From NCBI GenBank assembly GCA_913043205.1, contig CAJWLF010000008.1:29509-93508 (forward strand): a DNA stretch of 64,000 bases, written 5' to 3'. The stretch's first letter is position 1; every line of letters starts with the position of its first letter. Positions 27,490 through 35,508 of the stretch are shown here, one piece after another. A program made the translations under genes and the position numbers. The notes below the pieces were generated by a model, which was given only the letters and a program-made list of their open reading frames with translations, searched no databases and was not told the origin of the DNA. This stretch comes from an uncultured Chloroflexota bacterium. Its GTDB lineage: Bacteria; Chloroflexota; UBA11872; VXNJ01.

Positions 27490-28296
27490 ATGATTCTGTC
27501 AGATATGCAAATTGAACAATTTAGGGAACAGGGGCATTTTATTGCTGAAGGTGTCTTGCCACACGATGTACTGAATGCGGCCGCGGATGACTTTGAAAGA
27601 CTTCGGTCCAAGCAAGATGCTGAAATTAGATCGACCGGTGAACGAAGAGGTATTTCCCATGAAGGCAGAAATTTTATTGCTCACTTGCATTTGCAAAGTG
27701 AGGCTAGTAGCAAGATATGCTTTGATTCCAAATTGATTCAAATTGCTGCTGCATTGATGGGAGAGAATGTCCGTCTCTATTGGAATCAGGCTGTAACTAA
27801 AGCGGCACATAGTGGAGGAGCTTTTTCCTGGCACCAAGACACCGGTTATCACAAAATGGATCCACTTGAGTACCTGACTTTATGGATACCACTTGAGGAT
27901 GCAACTGTAGAAAATGGAACTATCTGGGTGCTAAGTGGATCACATAAATGGGGTCTGCAAGAGCATGTCGTCGATGATGATTTGGGAGATAAAGTGGGAT
28001 ATCAGGGGGAGGAGCCCGGAATACCAGTCGAAGTCAAAAAAGGGTCTGTAGCCGTTTTTTCATCACTATGTTTTCATCGCAGTGGACCTAACAATAGTGA
28101 CAAACCAAGGAGGGCTTATGTGGTCCAATTCTGCCCTTCGCATGCTGTGGACGATACGGGATTGAAGTGGGGAGATAACATAGAAGTGGTTCGAGATGGA
28201 CAACTGGTCGATCTGCCGAGTGGGGATTGGGCAGAACGCATCGTCGATTCTCGTGAAAATTGGGACAGCTCAATTATAGAAAATTGGCGAATATGA
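27490..28296 (+). CDS. phytanoyl-CoA dioxygenase (PhyH) family protein
   Basis: 268 residues of the Fe(II)/2-oxoglutarate dioxygenase family. The metal site is His115-x-Asp117 (FSWHQDTGYHKMDP) and His196 (SLCFHRSGPNNS). The co-substrate Arg lies in DKPRRAYVVQF, and ENGTIWVLSGSHKWG is the usual PhyH turn. It is shorter than the paralogue at 10486 and lacks its C-terminal extension. It is divergent from the 737-residue gene and leads a plus-strand run with an SDR and a sulfatase, so it probably belongs to the same catabolic unit. Confidence 0.9.
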   Translation: MILSDMQIEQFREQGHFIAEGVLPHDVLNAAADDFERLRSKQDAEIRSTGERRGISHEGRNFIAHLHLQSEASSKICFDSKLIQIAAALMGENVRLYWNQAVTKAAHSGGAFSWHQDTGYHKMDPLEYLTLWIPLEDATVENGTIWVLSGSHKWGLQEHVVDDDLGDKVGYQGEEPGIPVEVKKGSVAVFSSLCFHRSGPNNSDKPRRAYVVQFCPSHAVDDTGLKWGDNIEVVRDGQLVDLPSGDWAERIVDSRENWDSSIIENWRI

Positions 28297-28350
28297 CATT
28301 GCCTCATGATATTTGGGTAGTAACTGCACGATACAAGGGACAGTTTTAAA

Positions 28351-29223
28351 TTGCCACGCGTAGAAATTTCTGATGACCAGGATCGATTTGTTGTTGTTAC
28401 AGGCGGGGCTATGGGCATTGGGGCGGCAATAGCCGAATGTTTTGCGAGATCCGGTGCTGCTGTGAGCATATTAGATATCGACGGTGACGCTGCCTCCAGT
28501 CTCGCTGAACGCCTTGTGGCTGATGGTCATCGTGTCGTTTCTTTTACTGGTGATGTTAGTTCGGCATCTGAAGCTGAACGTATGATTCTCGATTCCGTAT
28601 CCGCTCTTGGTGGATTGAATGTATTGGTGAACAATGCAGGTATTCAACCGAAATCTTCGAATGTTCGGGTGGAAGATTTGGATGAAACAACTTGGGATAG
28701 GGTCATTGATGTGAATCTAAAAGGACAATTTTTGATGTCTAAATTTTCGATACCTTATATCCGTCAGCAGGGGGGTGGGACAATTATCAACATTGCCAGC
28801 GTGCAAGGGTTGCAATCACGTACCAAGGTTCCTGTGTACGCAGCGAGTAAAGGCGGTATTCTCTCGCTTACGCGCAACATGGCTTTGGATTATGTAAAAG
28901 ATAACATTCGCGTTGTGGCAATCAATCCGGGAGCGATTCCTGATACCAGCCTTGGGCTTAGTGCAGCGGAGATACAAGGCCGCACGGGAGATGGCTTAAA
29001 GGTTCAGAGTGATACTAATCACAACTTAGATTGGGTAAATACTGTAGGAGGCCGTCCTACTGGAAATCCTTATGACATAGGCACAGTTGCAGTGTTTCTG
29101 GCTAGTAATGCTGCTTCATTTATCACTGGGGAATCTATAAATGTTGATGGTGGCGCCATGGCTATCGGAGCTTGGGCTCTGGAATCCCGGTCGGTATTAG
29201 GCCCACCGGAATCCGACGGCTAG
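28351..29223 (+). CDS. short-chain dehydrogenase/reductase
   Basis: 290-residue classical SDR: cofactor motif VVVTGGAMGIGAAIAECFAR, NNAG in LVNNAGIQPKS, catalytic Ser in NIASVQG, and YAASKGG carrying the active Tyr and Lys. INVDGGAMAIG near the end is the usual SDR tail. Asp after the second strand (LDIDGDA) suggests NAD rather than NADP. The start is TTG at 28351, with AAGGGACAG upstream. Probable role: oxidation of a sugar or alcohol intermediate alongside the PhyH and sulfatase genes. Confidence 0.93.
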   Translation: MPRVEISDDQDRFVVVTGGAMGIGAAIAECFARSGAAVSILDIDGDAASSLAERLVADGHRVVSFTGDVSSASEAERMILDSVSALGGLNVLVNNAGIQPKSSNVRVEDLDETTWDRVIDVNLKGQFLMSKFSIPYIRQQGGGTIINIASVQGLQSRTKVPVYAASKGGILSLTRNMALDYVKDNIRVVAINPGAIPDTSLGLSAAEIQGRTGDGLKVQSDTNHNLDWVNTVGGRPTGNPYDIGTVAVFLASNAASFITGESINVDGGAMAIGAWALESRSVLGPPESDG

Positions 29224-29325
29224 CGAAATGGAATATTAATATTTGAACGGTAATTGATGCATTGCTGAAACAGGGAACGATTTGCGTGCGTAGTTGCGTT
29301 CACTTAGAGCTAATGAGGTAGTCAG

Positions 29326-30792
29326 ATGTCTATGCCTAACATTCTATTTATTCTTGCTGATGACCTTGGTTTCGGGGATATTGGATCATACAATTCTGAG
29401 TCAAAAGTGCCTACGCCGAATATTGATCGACTCTCGGAAGAGGGCATGGTTTTTATGGATGCCCATAGTCCCTCTACTGTATGTACGCCTAGTCGCTACA
29501 GCATATTGACAGGCAGAATGGCCTTTCGTACGGGATTCTCCGGGGTTTTTACGGGAGCAGGTGGACCCTGTTTGATTGAAGAGTCGCGAAAGACTTTGCC
29601 TGGCATGCTGCGTGAGCAGGGATATACGACTGCGTTGTTTGGTAAGTGGCACGTAGGTCTCAGTTTATTGGATAGGGATGGGAATCCGATCAACGAAGAT
29701 GGTTTCGATCCGGTGACGCGCATTGACTATACGCGCAGTATTCCAGATTCTCCCATCCATCGCGGCTTCGACCATTTTTTCGGGACTGCTTGCTGCCCGA
29801 CAACTGATTTTCTTTACGCTTTTATAGATGGCGATCGGATTCCTGTACCACCAACAGGTTTACACGACCCTGATTCCCTCCCGGACCATCCTTATTCTAA
29901 GGACAACCGTGTCGGCTGGGTTGCACCCGACTTTGATTTTGAAGAGATGGATATGCTGTTGTTGAACAAAAGCATACAATTCCTCGAAAATCATGCCGCA
30001 GAATCACAACAAAGACCGTTTTTTCTGTTTCATTCCACGCAGGGTGTCCACCTTCCATCTTTCCCTGGCAAAAAGTTTTGCGGCAAAACCAATGCAGGAC
30101 CTCATGGCGACTTCATTTACGAATTTGATTACGTTGTAGGGGAGTTGCTCGAGACTCTGGAAAGACTAGGTATGTCAGATAACACGCTGGTTATTGTGAC
30201 TAGTGATAATGGCCCTGAAGTTGCCAGTGTGGTAAATATGCGTAAGGATTATGAACATGACGGTGCAAGGCCATGGAGGGGTATGAAGAGGGATCAGTGG
30301 GAAGGTGGCCATAGGATTCCGTTTATCGTCAGGTGGCCTGGGACTGTGGCACCGGGAGAGACTAGTGATCAGACGGTATGCTTATGCGATATTTTTGCAA
30401 CTTGTGCTTCAATCACCGGGGTGTCGATATCTAATGATGAGGCAGAGGACAGTTTTGATATTATGCCGGCGTTATTGGGTCGTCAGAGTGATAAAGAAGC
30501 GATACGCTCCCATACCTTGCATCAGACCTCGGGACTTGATCTGGCTATTCGAAAAGATAAGTGGAAATACTTGGATCACCAGGGTTCTGGAGGAAATGAT
30601 TATTCTACGGATGATCTCATACCATTTGCTATTCCTGACACTGCACCCGGTGCGCCAGGACAGTTGTACAATCTAGAAACTGACCCTGGCGAAACTACCA
30701 ACCTATATTTTCAGTATCCGAAAATTGTCAGCGAATTAAAGACTAAATTGGATGAATATGTACGAACTGGGCGTAGCGCGCCTAGCAATTAA
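29326..30792 (+). CDS. arylsulfatase-type sulfatase
   Basis: 488 residues with the complete formylglycine-type sulfatase signature: C53-T-P-S-R57 followed by YSILTGR, preceded by ILFILADDLGFGDIG (Asp metal ligands), GKWHVG (Lys/His), and VIVTSDNGPE (second metal site). Cys53 would need conversion by a formylglycine-generating or anaerobic maturase enzyme, neither of which is in the window. No signal peptide is evident. It removes sulfate esters, probably from a glycan given the neighbours, and has an active motif unlike the sulfatase-like protein at 20436. Confidence 0.93.
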   Translation: MSMPNILFILADDLGFGDIGSYNSESKVPTPNIDRLSEEGMVFMDAHSPSTVCTPSRYSILTGRMAFRTGFSGVFTGAGGPCLIEESRKTLPGMLREQGYTTALFGKWHVGLSLLDRDGNPINEDGFDPVTRIDYTRSIPDSPIHRGFDHFFGTACCPTTDFLYAFIDGDRIPVPPTGLHDPDSLPDHPYSKDNRVGWVAPDFDFEEMDMLLLNKSIQFLENHAAESQQRPFFLFHSTQGVHLPSFPGKKFCGKTNAGPHGDFIYEFDYVVGELLETLERLGMSDNTLVIVTSDNGPEVASVVNMRKDYEHDGARPWRGMKRDQWEGGHRIPFIVRWPGTVAPGETSDQTVCLCDIFATCASITGVSISNDEAEDSFDIMPALLGRQSDKEAIRSHTLHQTSGLDLAIRKDKWKYLDHQGSGGNDYSTDDLIPFAIPDTAPGAPGQLYNLETDPGETTNLYFQYPKIVSELKTKLDEYVRTGRSAPSN

Positions 30793-30852
30793 CCTAACAT
30801 AAAGATGTATTGTTAAAGCAGACGCAATGATCGTTGTAAAGAGTTAAATGTG

Positions 30853-30906
30853 TGGTGCCGAGGATCGGACTTGAACCGTTCCAAGGTTTCTCTCAGCGGA
30901 TATCAA
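30853..30906 (-). pseudogene. truncated tRNA-Leu copy
   Basis: This stretch matches the 3' half of the intact tRNA-Leu at 34749-34835, including encoded CCA, acceptor strand, T-arm and part of the variable arm. A 25-nt identity (30847-30871 with 34743-34767) runs past the CCA into the flank. The T-stem has a mismatch (AACGG/CCGAT), the anticodon arm has changed bases, and the 5' half is missing. It is a non-functional duplicate or the trace of an integration at the tRNA. Confidence 0.7.
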
Positions 30907-30929
30907 GATCGTGATACAGGTTTGTTTTC

Positions 30930-32285
30930 TTACCTTTTTCTTAAGCCTGTTCCTTCAAATCGGTCAGCTTGTGTGTTATTGGTTGTTACTTCGTTTGGCG
31001 GAGCCTCAACGTATTCATAGCGACGAATACCCGGTATTGTCACCCAGATTATCCCTACTACAGCTATCCCTATGAAACCTCCGAATACCATCGTTGCGCC
31101 GGCACCGATGGCGGCTGAAACGAACGCAACTTCCATCTGTCCTGCGTGGTTTGCGGTCATAGCGGCGAATGAGTGGGCACTAGAAGCTCGACCTATTAGT
31201 CTGTCCGGTGTGGTTAGCTGGACGATAGCTTGTCTCATTGTCATACCGACCGAGTCAGTTGCACCCAAAAACGCGACGATGATGAGTCCGATCCAGAAGA
31301 TAGGTGTAATTCCGAATGCAATTAATCCGATAGCGTAGGCCAATGTGGCGGTTAGAACTATTCTGCCTTTGTGTCGAATTTTCTCCGTGAAGAACACCAA
31401 CATTGATCCACCGACCCCACCAAGTGCGTTGGCAGAGCCAAGTAGGGCAGTTCCCTCTGCCCCCATGCCATATAGACCGCTTGCGAACAAAGGGAAAAGC
31501 ATGCGGTAGAAGCTGACAATGGTGACCCCCACGTCCAGTAGGTAAAGTCCTGGTAGGATCGGGTGTCCTTTTATGAAATTCGCCCCTTCACGTAGTGATG
31601 TAACCTTGCTCTGGGTAGTAGTGTCGGGATCTGGGGATCCACTGGCATTTATCATGGCGGGAGCGATCATGCTCACCCCAGCAAATACAGATCCGACCAA
31701 GAACGTCGTCGTTACACCGAATTGAGTGAAAAGTAGACCAAATAGGAGTGGCGCCGCAATTTGTCCGATCTGGAAAGAAGCCGTTTGGAACGTTACTGCA
31801 TTTGTGGTGTGGGATCGTGGGATCACTCTTGGAAGCATGGCAGGTCTGGCGGAATTACCCAACATGTTCACAATCCCGGTCATTCCTGTCACAGTGAATA
31901 TCATCCATGGCGCTAGAATTTCGTTCAATGCTGCCAGGGTTAACAGTGCCATTGAAATGAAAGAAACGGACTGGGTAAATACCATCAGTCTCTTCCGGTT
32001 GATAGTGTCGGCTAGCAAGCCTCCATAAACTACCACCGGCATCTGCAGAAATTGGATAGCGCCGAGTATTCCTAGTTGTACAGCTGATCCTGTCTCGTCA
32101 TACAACCACTGCGTGCTGGCGAACAATCTCAATTGCATCGCGATTAGCATGCTCATGCCTGATACCCAAAGCATGGTGTAATCGCGGAATGCTAACGAGG
32201 ACCATGGTCTCAAGCTTCTGTAGTACGATTGGGTGTCTTTTATCTCGGGAGACTTAGTGTCTGATTCGGATGAGTTCGATTTCAA
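30930..32285 (-). CDS. MFS transporter
   Basis: 451 residues with 12 predicted helices. N-terminal LAFRDYTMLWVSGMSMLIAM and the loop GGLLADTINRKRLMVFTQSV (helix 2-3 motif) place it in the MFS_3-like group, with DRLIGRASSAHSFAAM in the second half. It is a distant paralogue of the transporter at 16116. A TTG start at 32285 gives a hydrophilic leader rich in Ser and Asp; no clear ribosome site is seen. It is probably an exporter of unknown substrate. Confidence 0.85.
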   Translation of the reverse strand: MKSNSSESDTKSPEIKDTQSYYRSLRPWSSLAFRDYTMLWVSGMSMLIAMQLRLFASTQWLYDETGSAVQLGILGAIQFLQMPVVVYGGLLADTINRKRLMVFTQSVSFISMALLTLAALNEILAPWMIFTVTGMTGIVNMLGNSARPAMLPRVIPRSHTTNAVTFQTASFQIGQIAAPLLFGLLFTQFGVTTTFLVGSVFAGVSMIAPAMINASGSPDPDTTTQSKVTSLREGANFIKGHPILPGLYLLDVGVTIVSFYRMLFPLFASGLYGMGAEGTALLGSANALGGVGGSMLVFFTEKIRHKGRIVLTATLAYAIGLIAFGITPIFWIGLIIVAFLGATDSVGMTMRQAIVQLTTPDRLIGRASSAHSFAAMTANHAGQMEVAFVSAAIGAGATMVFGGFIGIAVVGIIWVTIPGIRRYEYVEAPPNEVTTNNTQADRFEGTGLRKR

Positions 32286-32417
32286 GTTGTTTCTATTGGC
32301 TGGGTACTGAATTGAGGCATAATAGCACTGCTCAGTTATATTCAGGATTCATAATCCGTCGGAGGGGCTTGTCATTTAGTTGGATCGGAGGCTTCCGTTT
32401 ACCAAAAGGTTTGCACC

Positions 32418-32640
32418 TCATTTTGCCAGATTATCGGCGATACGACTGAGGCCACCATAGTTTACGCACTGAGACCACGTTAGTTTGTTACTTTCATCAT
32501 CCATTATGTACTTACCATTGCCCATATCCGGAGAGAACTTGACCCAATCCGCGCCGCTTTACGTTTTTCCTTAGTGATCTCTGATTCCCAATGGCCCAGA
32601 ACATTGATCGCTGCTAGTCTTAGATTTTTCCTCAAACCCC
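32418..32640 (-). pseudogene. decayed coding remnant, family not recognised
   Basis: Within the gene-poor interval 32286-32753 the minus strand shows two adjoining open segments in different frames with coding-like composition. The upstream one reads YGGLRKNLRLAAINVLGHWE and continues through KEKRKAA. The downstream one begins SGADWVKFSPDMGNGKYI and includes SQCVNYGGLSRIADNLAK before TGA at 32418-32420. Joining them needs one frameshift near 32555. No start codon is present. The pattern suggests the end of a dead gene; the rest of the interval shows nothing recognisable. Confidence 0.4.
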
Positions 32641-32753
32641 CATATCTAATGCATGTTTCTGTCATAAACAAACTTCATTTGTATCGCCATTAATTTATAT
32701 AAAGATACGTCATCCCTCACCACACGAGTTTTGTGTCGCTTTTTGAGCGTTAG

Positions 32754-33038
32754 TTAATCTATTTTTTCGAGCGAGTAGACTTCATCGACACAATTGAATT
32801 TCGTATCCCATGCTCGCATTTCTTCAGACGTCATTAATTCCTGAAATTTTTCCATATCAGTTATGTGAATCATCAAAGCAATTTTTCCTTCTCTTATAAT
32901 GCCTATGTCGTAATCAGTGAAAAAACCTGTTCCCTTTTCTTTGGTGGCATTAAACATTTCCATATAGTCATCAGTGGTACCGTCAAAAGTTGATACGACG
33001 CAGATATTCACTTGATTCGTCCTTTTCATCATCCGCAT
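32754..33038 (-). CDS. small dimeric alpha/beta-barrel-like protein, function unknown
   Basis: 94 residues with a beta-alpha-beta-beta-alpha pattern (VNICVVSTFDGTTDDYMEMF, then KIALMIHITDMEKFQELMTS and a final FNCVDEVYSLEKID) like small dimeric alpha/beta-barrel proteins of the YCII, antibiotic-monooxygenase or DUF3764 type. No catalytic residue is assigned. The start could be ATG 33038 or one of the next Met codons. It is a single minus-strand gene. Confidence 0.5.
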   Translation of the reverse strand: MRMMKRTNQVNICVVSTFDGTTDDYMEMFNATKEKGTGFFTDYDIGIIREGKIALMIHITDMEKFQELMTSEEMRAWDTKFNCVDEVYSLEKID

Positions 33039-33142
33039 TAGACATACGGTTTAACGATCTAATTCGAGTGTATTTCAACAACAGCCTATCTTCCAAAAAC
33101 CAACAACAAATTCATCCTCAAACTTTGCTTCTAGGGCCCCTA

Positions 33143-33157
33143 TTACGTAGTACGTAA
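33143..33157. promoter_or_regulatory. perfect palindrome, possible operator
   Basis: TTACGTA (33143-33149), one central G, and TACGTAA (33151-33157) form a perfect 7-bp-arm palindrome in the 246-nt divergent interval between the 32754 and 33285 genes. The position and size suit a dimeric regulator site. No second copy was noticed nearby, so the role is speculative. Confidence 0.3.
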
Positions 33158-33284
33158 AAAGTAGGGATACCCCCTGTAAAATACAATAATCTCTTAGAAT
33201 GACTTTGCGTATATACAGGTTTTGAGGGATAGATGTATGTGGTTTGGTTTAATTAATGGCGACAACCGGACAAGCGAGGCATAA

Positions 33285-34712
33285 GTGAAAAAGATTGTAT
33301 TTGTCTTAGTATGTTCATTACTTGTCGTTAGCTGTGATGAATCAACTGCAACCACTGATAGAGTCGGTCTGACGACTCAGGTTTTAAAGCCCACCCATAC
33401 ACAATCGTCCCAAATTAAATATGTGGAAAAACCGAAAACATCGACCGCAAATACAAAGGTGAACACCCCAGCTGACCCGAATCTAGATTTGGACACACCG
33501 TCAACACCGAACACTATCTCCGAGGTCGTGCCGTCTAGTTCGGAGAAGGATCCAATGCAATTTGGCCCTGGAGGACTGGTAACCGATCTCGCATCGTATG
33601 CCGACATTACTCCTCCAAAATTCTTCACAGCATCTCACGTCGATGTCAGCAGGATTGAACATGTATCAAAGTTCCGTTCTAGAGCAGGGCACGATTATTC
33701 AGATTCTTTCGAATCATGCTGTTCTATGAAGCACTATTTTCAACATTTAGATTTCTACAACGCTGCGCTAGATAACCCTATTTATGCTGGCCATGATGGG
33801 GTGGTCCTATACGTATGGAAATCAGAGGGACAGTATTCGCACGAATGGCGAGTGGATTACGAAAAGAATACAGGCAAGAAATGGCCGGAAGACAGGTGGG
33901 ATTATCAGATGTATATAAGACCTGACGCCGCTCCCTACATGTGGGTTCGATATCACCACGTCATGCCAGTTGACGGAATAATTGACACTATTGAGCCAGT
34001 GTCTGATCGAAATCTATTTCGTGGGAATGCTAGGCCAGCTACTCCGGGTTACAGAGTTAAAGCAGGTGATCTGATTGGCCATGGTCTAGGGGAAATTTCT
34101 TTAGAGCAGCACTTGGATGGCAATGGGGTTCCTTCCCCCTGTGTTACCGCATATGGAAGAACAGAAAGCAGAGCCGCAAATACTCCAGCTTGTTTAGCCA
34201 AACAAAGATTCCATTCAATGATCTTCCACTTAACCGATGAAGTGTTTGCCGAATACCAAAAACTGGGTGACTTCGAGAGGAACGATTTCATAATACCTGC
34301 GTCGGAAGTTGTAAGTAGTCCTTATGTTTGCGAAGGTGAAAAGTTTGCCGTTCGAGGCACGGTAGATGAACCAGATGTTTATGTGAGATTGCAGGGAGCG
34401 GATCAAGAGCCCGCTCAGAAAGTTCTAAAAGCGACGGAAAACAGTGTTTTGACTTCAAAAGAAGCTTCAGGTGATGGTGTATTAGGTCCACTCAAACTTG
34501 AGCCAGGGTATGGGATCGTTGTTTCGTCGAGCTCTGGTCCTATAGCTATTAGCTTGGAATCCAATGGGGAAAAACGTAAGATTTTCAATTTTGATGGAGA
34601 CAGCCCAGTAAACAAACAACTGACTGGATTTTCATCGGGAAATGTTATTTTACACGTACAGGCAGATGTGGATGTTCGTTGGCAAATGCAGATTATATCT
34701 GTGGGAATCTAA
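33285..34712 (+). CDS. lipoprotein with M23-like peptidase region
   Basis: 475 residues with a lipoprotein signal (IVFVLVCSLLVVSC, lipobox ending at Cys17), then a long Thr/Ser/Pro-rich linker (about 20-90). The middle domain has an M23-like layout: DNPIYAGHDGVVLYVW resembles the LytM strand after the first His, and RYHHVMPVDG and YRVKAGDLIGHGLG resemble the later strands. Metal ligands are not fully traceable. The C-terminal 140 residues are beta-rich. It is the larger relative of the lipoprotein at 15475, probably cell-surface. GTG at 33285 is the start. Confidence 0.55.
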   Translation: MKKIVFVLVCSLLVVSCDESTATTDRVGLTTQVLKPTHTQSSQIKYVEKPKTSTANTKVNTPADPNLDLDTPSTPNTISEVVPSSSEKDPMQFGPGGLVTDLASYADITPPKFFTASHVDVSRIEHVSKFRSRAGHDYSDSFESCCSMKHYFQHLDFYNAALDNPIYAGHDGVVLYVWKSEGQYSHEWRVDYEKNTGKKWPEDRWDYQMYIRPDAAPYMWVRYHHVMPVDGIIDTIEPVSDRNLFRGNARPATPGYRVKAGDLIGHGLGEISLEQHLDGNGVPSPCVTAYGRTESRAANTPACLAKQRFHSMIFHLTDEVFAEYQKLGDFERNDFIIPASEVVSSPYVCEGEKFAVRGTVDEPDVYVRLQGADQEPAQKVLKATENSVLTSKEASGDGVLGPLKLEPGYGIVVSSSSGPIAISLESNGEKRKIFNFDGDSPVNKQLTGFSSGNVILHVQADVDVRWQMQIISVGI

Positions 34713-34748
34713 GCAACAAGAGAGATTGTTAAAACAGGTTCGAATGTG

Positions 34749-34835
34749 TGGTGCCGAGGATCGGACTCGAACCGATACGGGATTTCTCCCAGCGGATTTT
34801 AAGTCCGCTGCGTCTGCCAATTCCGCCACCCCGGC
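34749..34835 (-). tRNA. tRNA-Leu (anticodon UAA)
   Basis: An 87-nt class II tRNA on the minus strand. The acceptor GCCGGGG pairs with CCTCGGC (one G-U), followed by discriminator A and an encoded CCA. The anticodon stem is GCGGA/TCCGC around loop CTTAAAA (anticodon TAA). A long variable arm (GGGA-GAAA-TCCC) and T-arm ATCGG-TTCGAGT-CCGAT complete the fold. A degraded second copy of its 3' half is at 30853. Confidence 0.95.
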
Positions 34836-34862
34836 GATGGTTCATAGTAGCAGTGAGAAGTG

Positions 34863-35507
34863 TTATGTATAAGTCACTTCTATTACATCTTTCAGGCGTT
34901 CCAATGCTGCGCTCAACCAATTCTCGTCAGTTAGGGCATTGTCTTCCGTTTCAATGTCGTCTAAAGATATCGTCTCTTGGATTGCCTGTTGTTGGCGTTG
35001 TTTATGGCTTTTGGGATTCTCGGCCATCATGTTCAAACCATTTGAGATCCGGTGCGAAAGTCCTAATTCGGGTAAAGCAATGTTGCGTACTGTTAACCCA
35101 GGAATAGTTTGGGTTAAACCTTTGGAGACATCATTTAGCAGCTGATCGCTTATTGGGTGGTTGTTAATTATCAAGTGATTATTCAGTCCGTGGGTCTGCA
35201 GAGACGAAATCACATCAGAGATTATTGAAGTTGTAGTATTACTGTCTATGCACAGTTGTTTTGATTCAGGCAATTTAGGATCCAAGATGCTCCAATAAAT
35301 TGGCGGGGCCACCAGTAAATTGGGGAAAAAATACTCTGATGCAATATGACAAAATCTTTCGGCAGTCAGGGTGTCCGTGCCCAGCGGCGATTCAGCTTGA
35401 TGATGACGTATTGACCCTGAAGGCATCAGTACTAAATCGATGTCTGGTCGAAGTGAAGAGAATTCGTCGGTGGTTAGTTCGGACAGTATCAGAGGGCGTT
35501 GATTCAT
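34863..35507 (-). CDS. degenerate creatininase-family protein
   Basis: From ATG 35507 (MNQRPLILSELTTDEF) the 214 residues follow the creatininase fold but have lost most metal ligands. The normal GSIEQHGPN-TD site reads GSIRHHQAESPLGTD, so Glu becomes Arg while one His and the Asp survive. NNHPISDQ stands where NFHSGNE is found in the intact neighbour, and the GHGxEIETS segment is absent. It begins just 2 nt after the stop of the intact gene upstream, so it is probably translationally coupled and may be a non-catalytic partner or a decaying copy. Confidence 0.6.
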   Translation of the reverse strand: MNQRPLILSELTTDEFSSLRPDIDLVLMPSGSIRHHQAESPLGTDTLTAERFCHIASEYFFPNLLVAPPIYWSILDPKLPESKQLCIDSNTTTSIISDVISSLQTHGLNNHLIINNHPISDQLLNDVSKGLTQTIPGLTVRNIALPELGLSHRISNGLNMMAENPKSHKQRQQQAIQETISLDDIETEDNALTDENWLSAALERLKDVIEVTYT

Positions 35508-35508
35508 T

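Noticed and set aside
30305..30676. Plus-strand frame of 123 codons inside the sulfatase gene
   Set aside because: It lies in another frame of a clearly conserved sulfatase and shows no protein-like regularity.
34736..34746. GGTTCGAAT-like T-loop sequence on the plus strand, suggesting a second tRNA
   Set aside because: No acceptor, D or anticodon arm can be built around it; it lies just downstream of the minus-strand tRNA-Leu.
30847..34767. Complete integrative element between the tRNA-Leu repeats
   Set aside because: No integrase or mobility gene lies between the repeats and the truncated copy has diverged, so only a scar or duplication is claimed.
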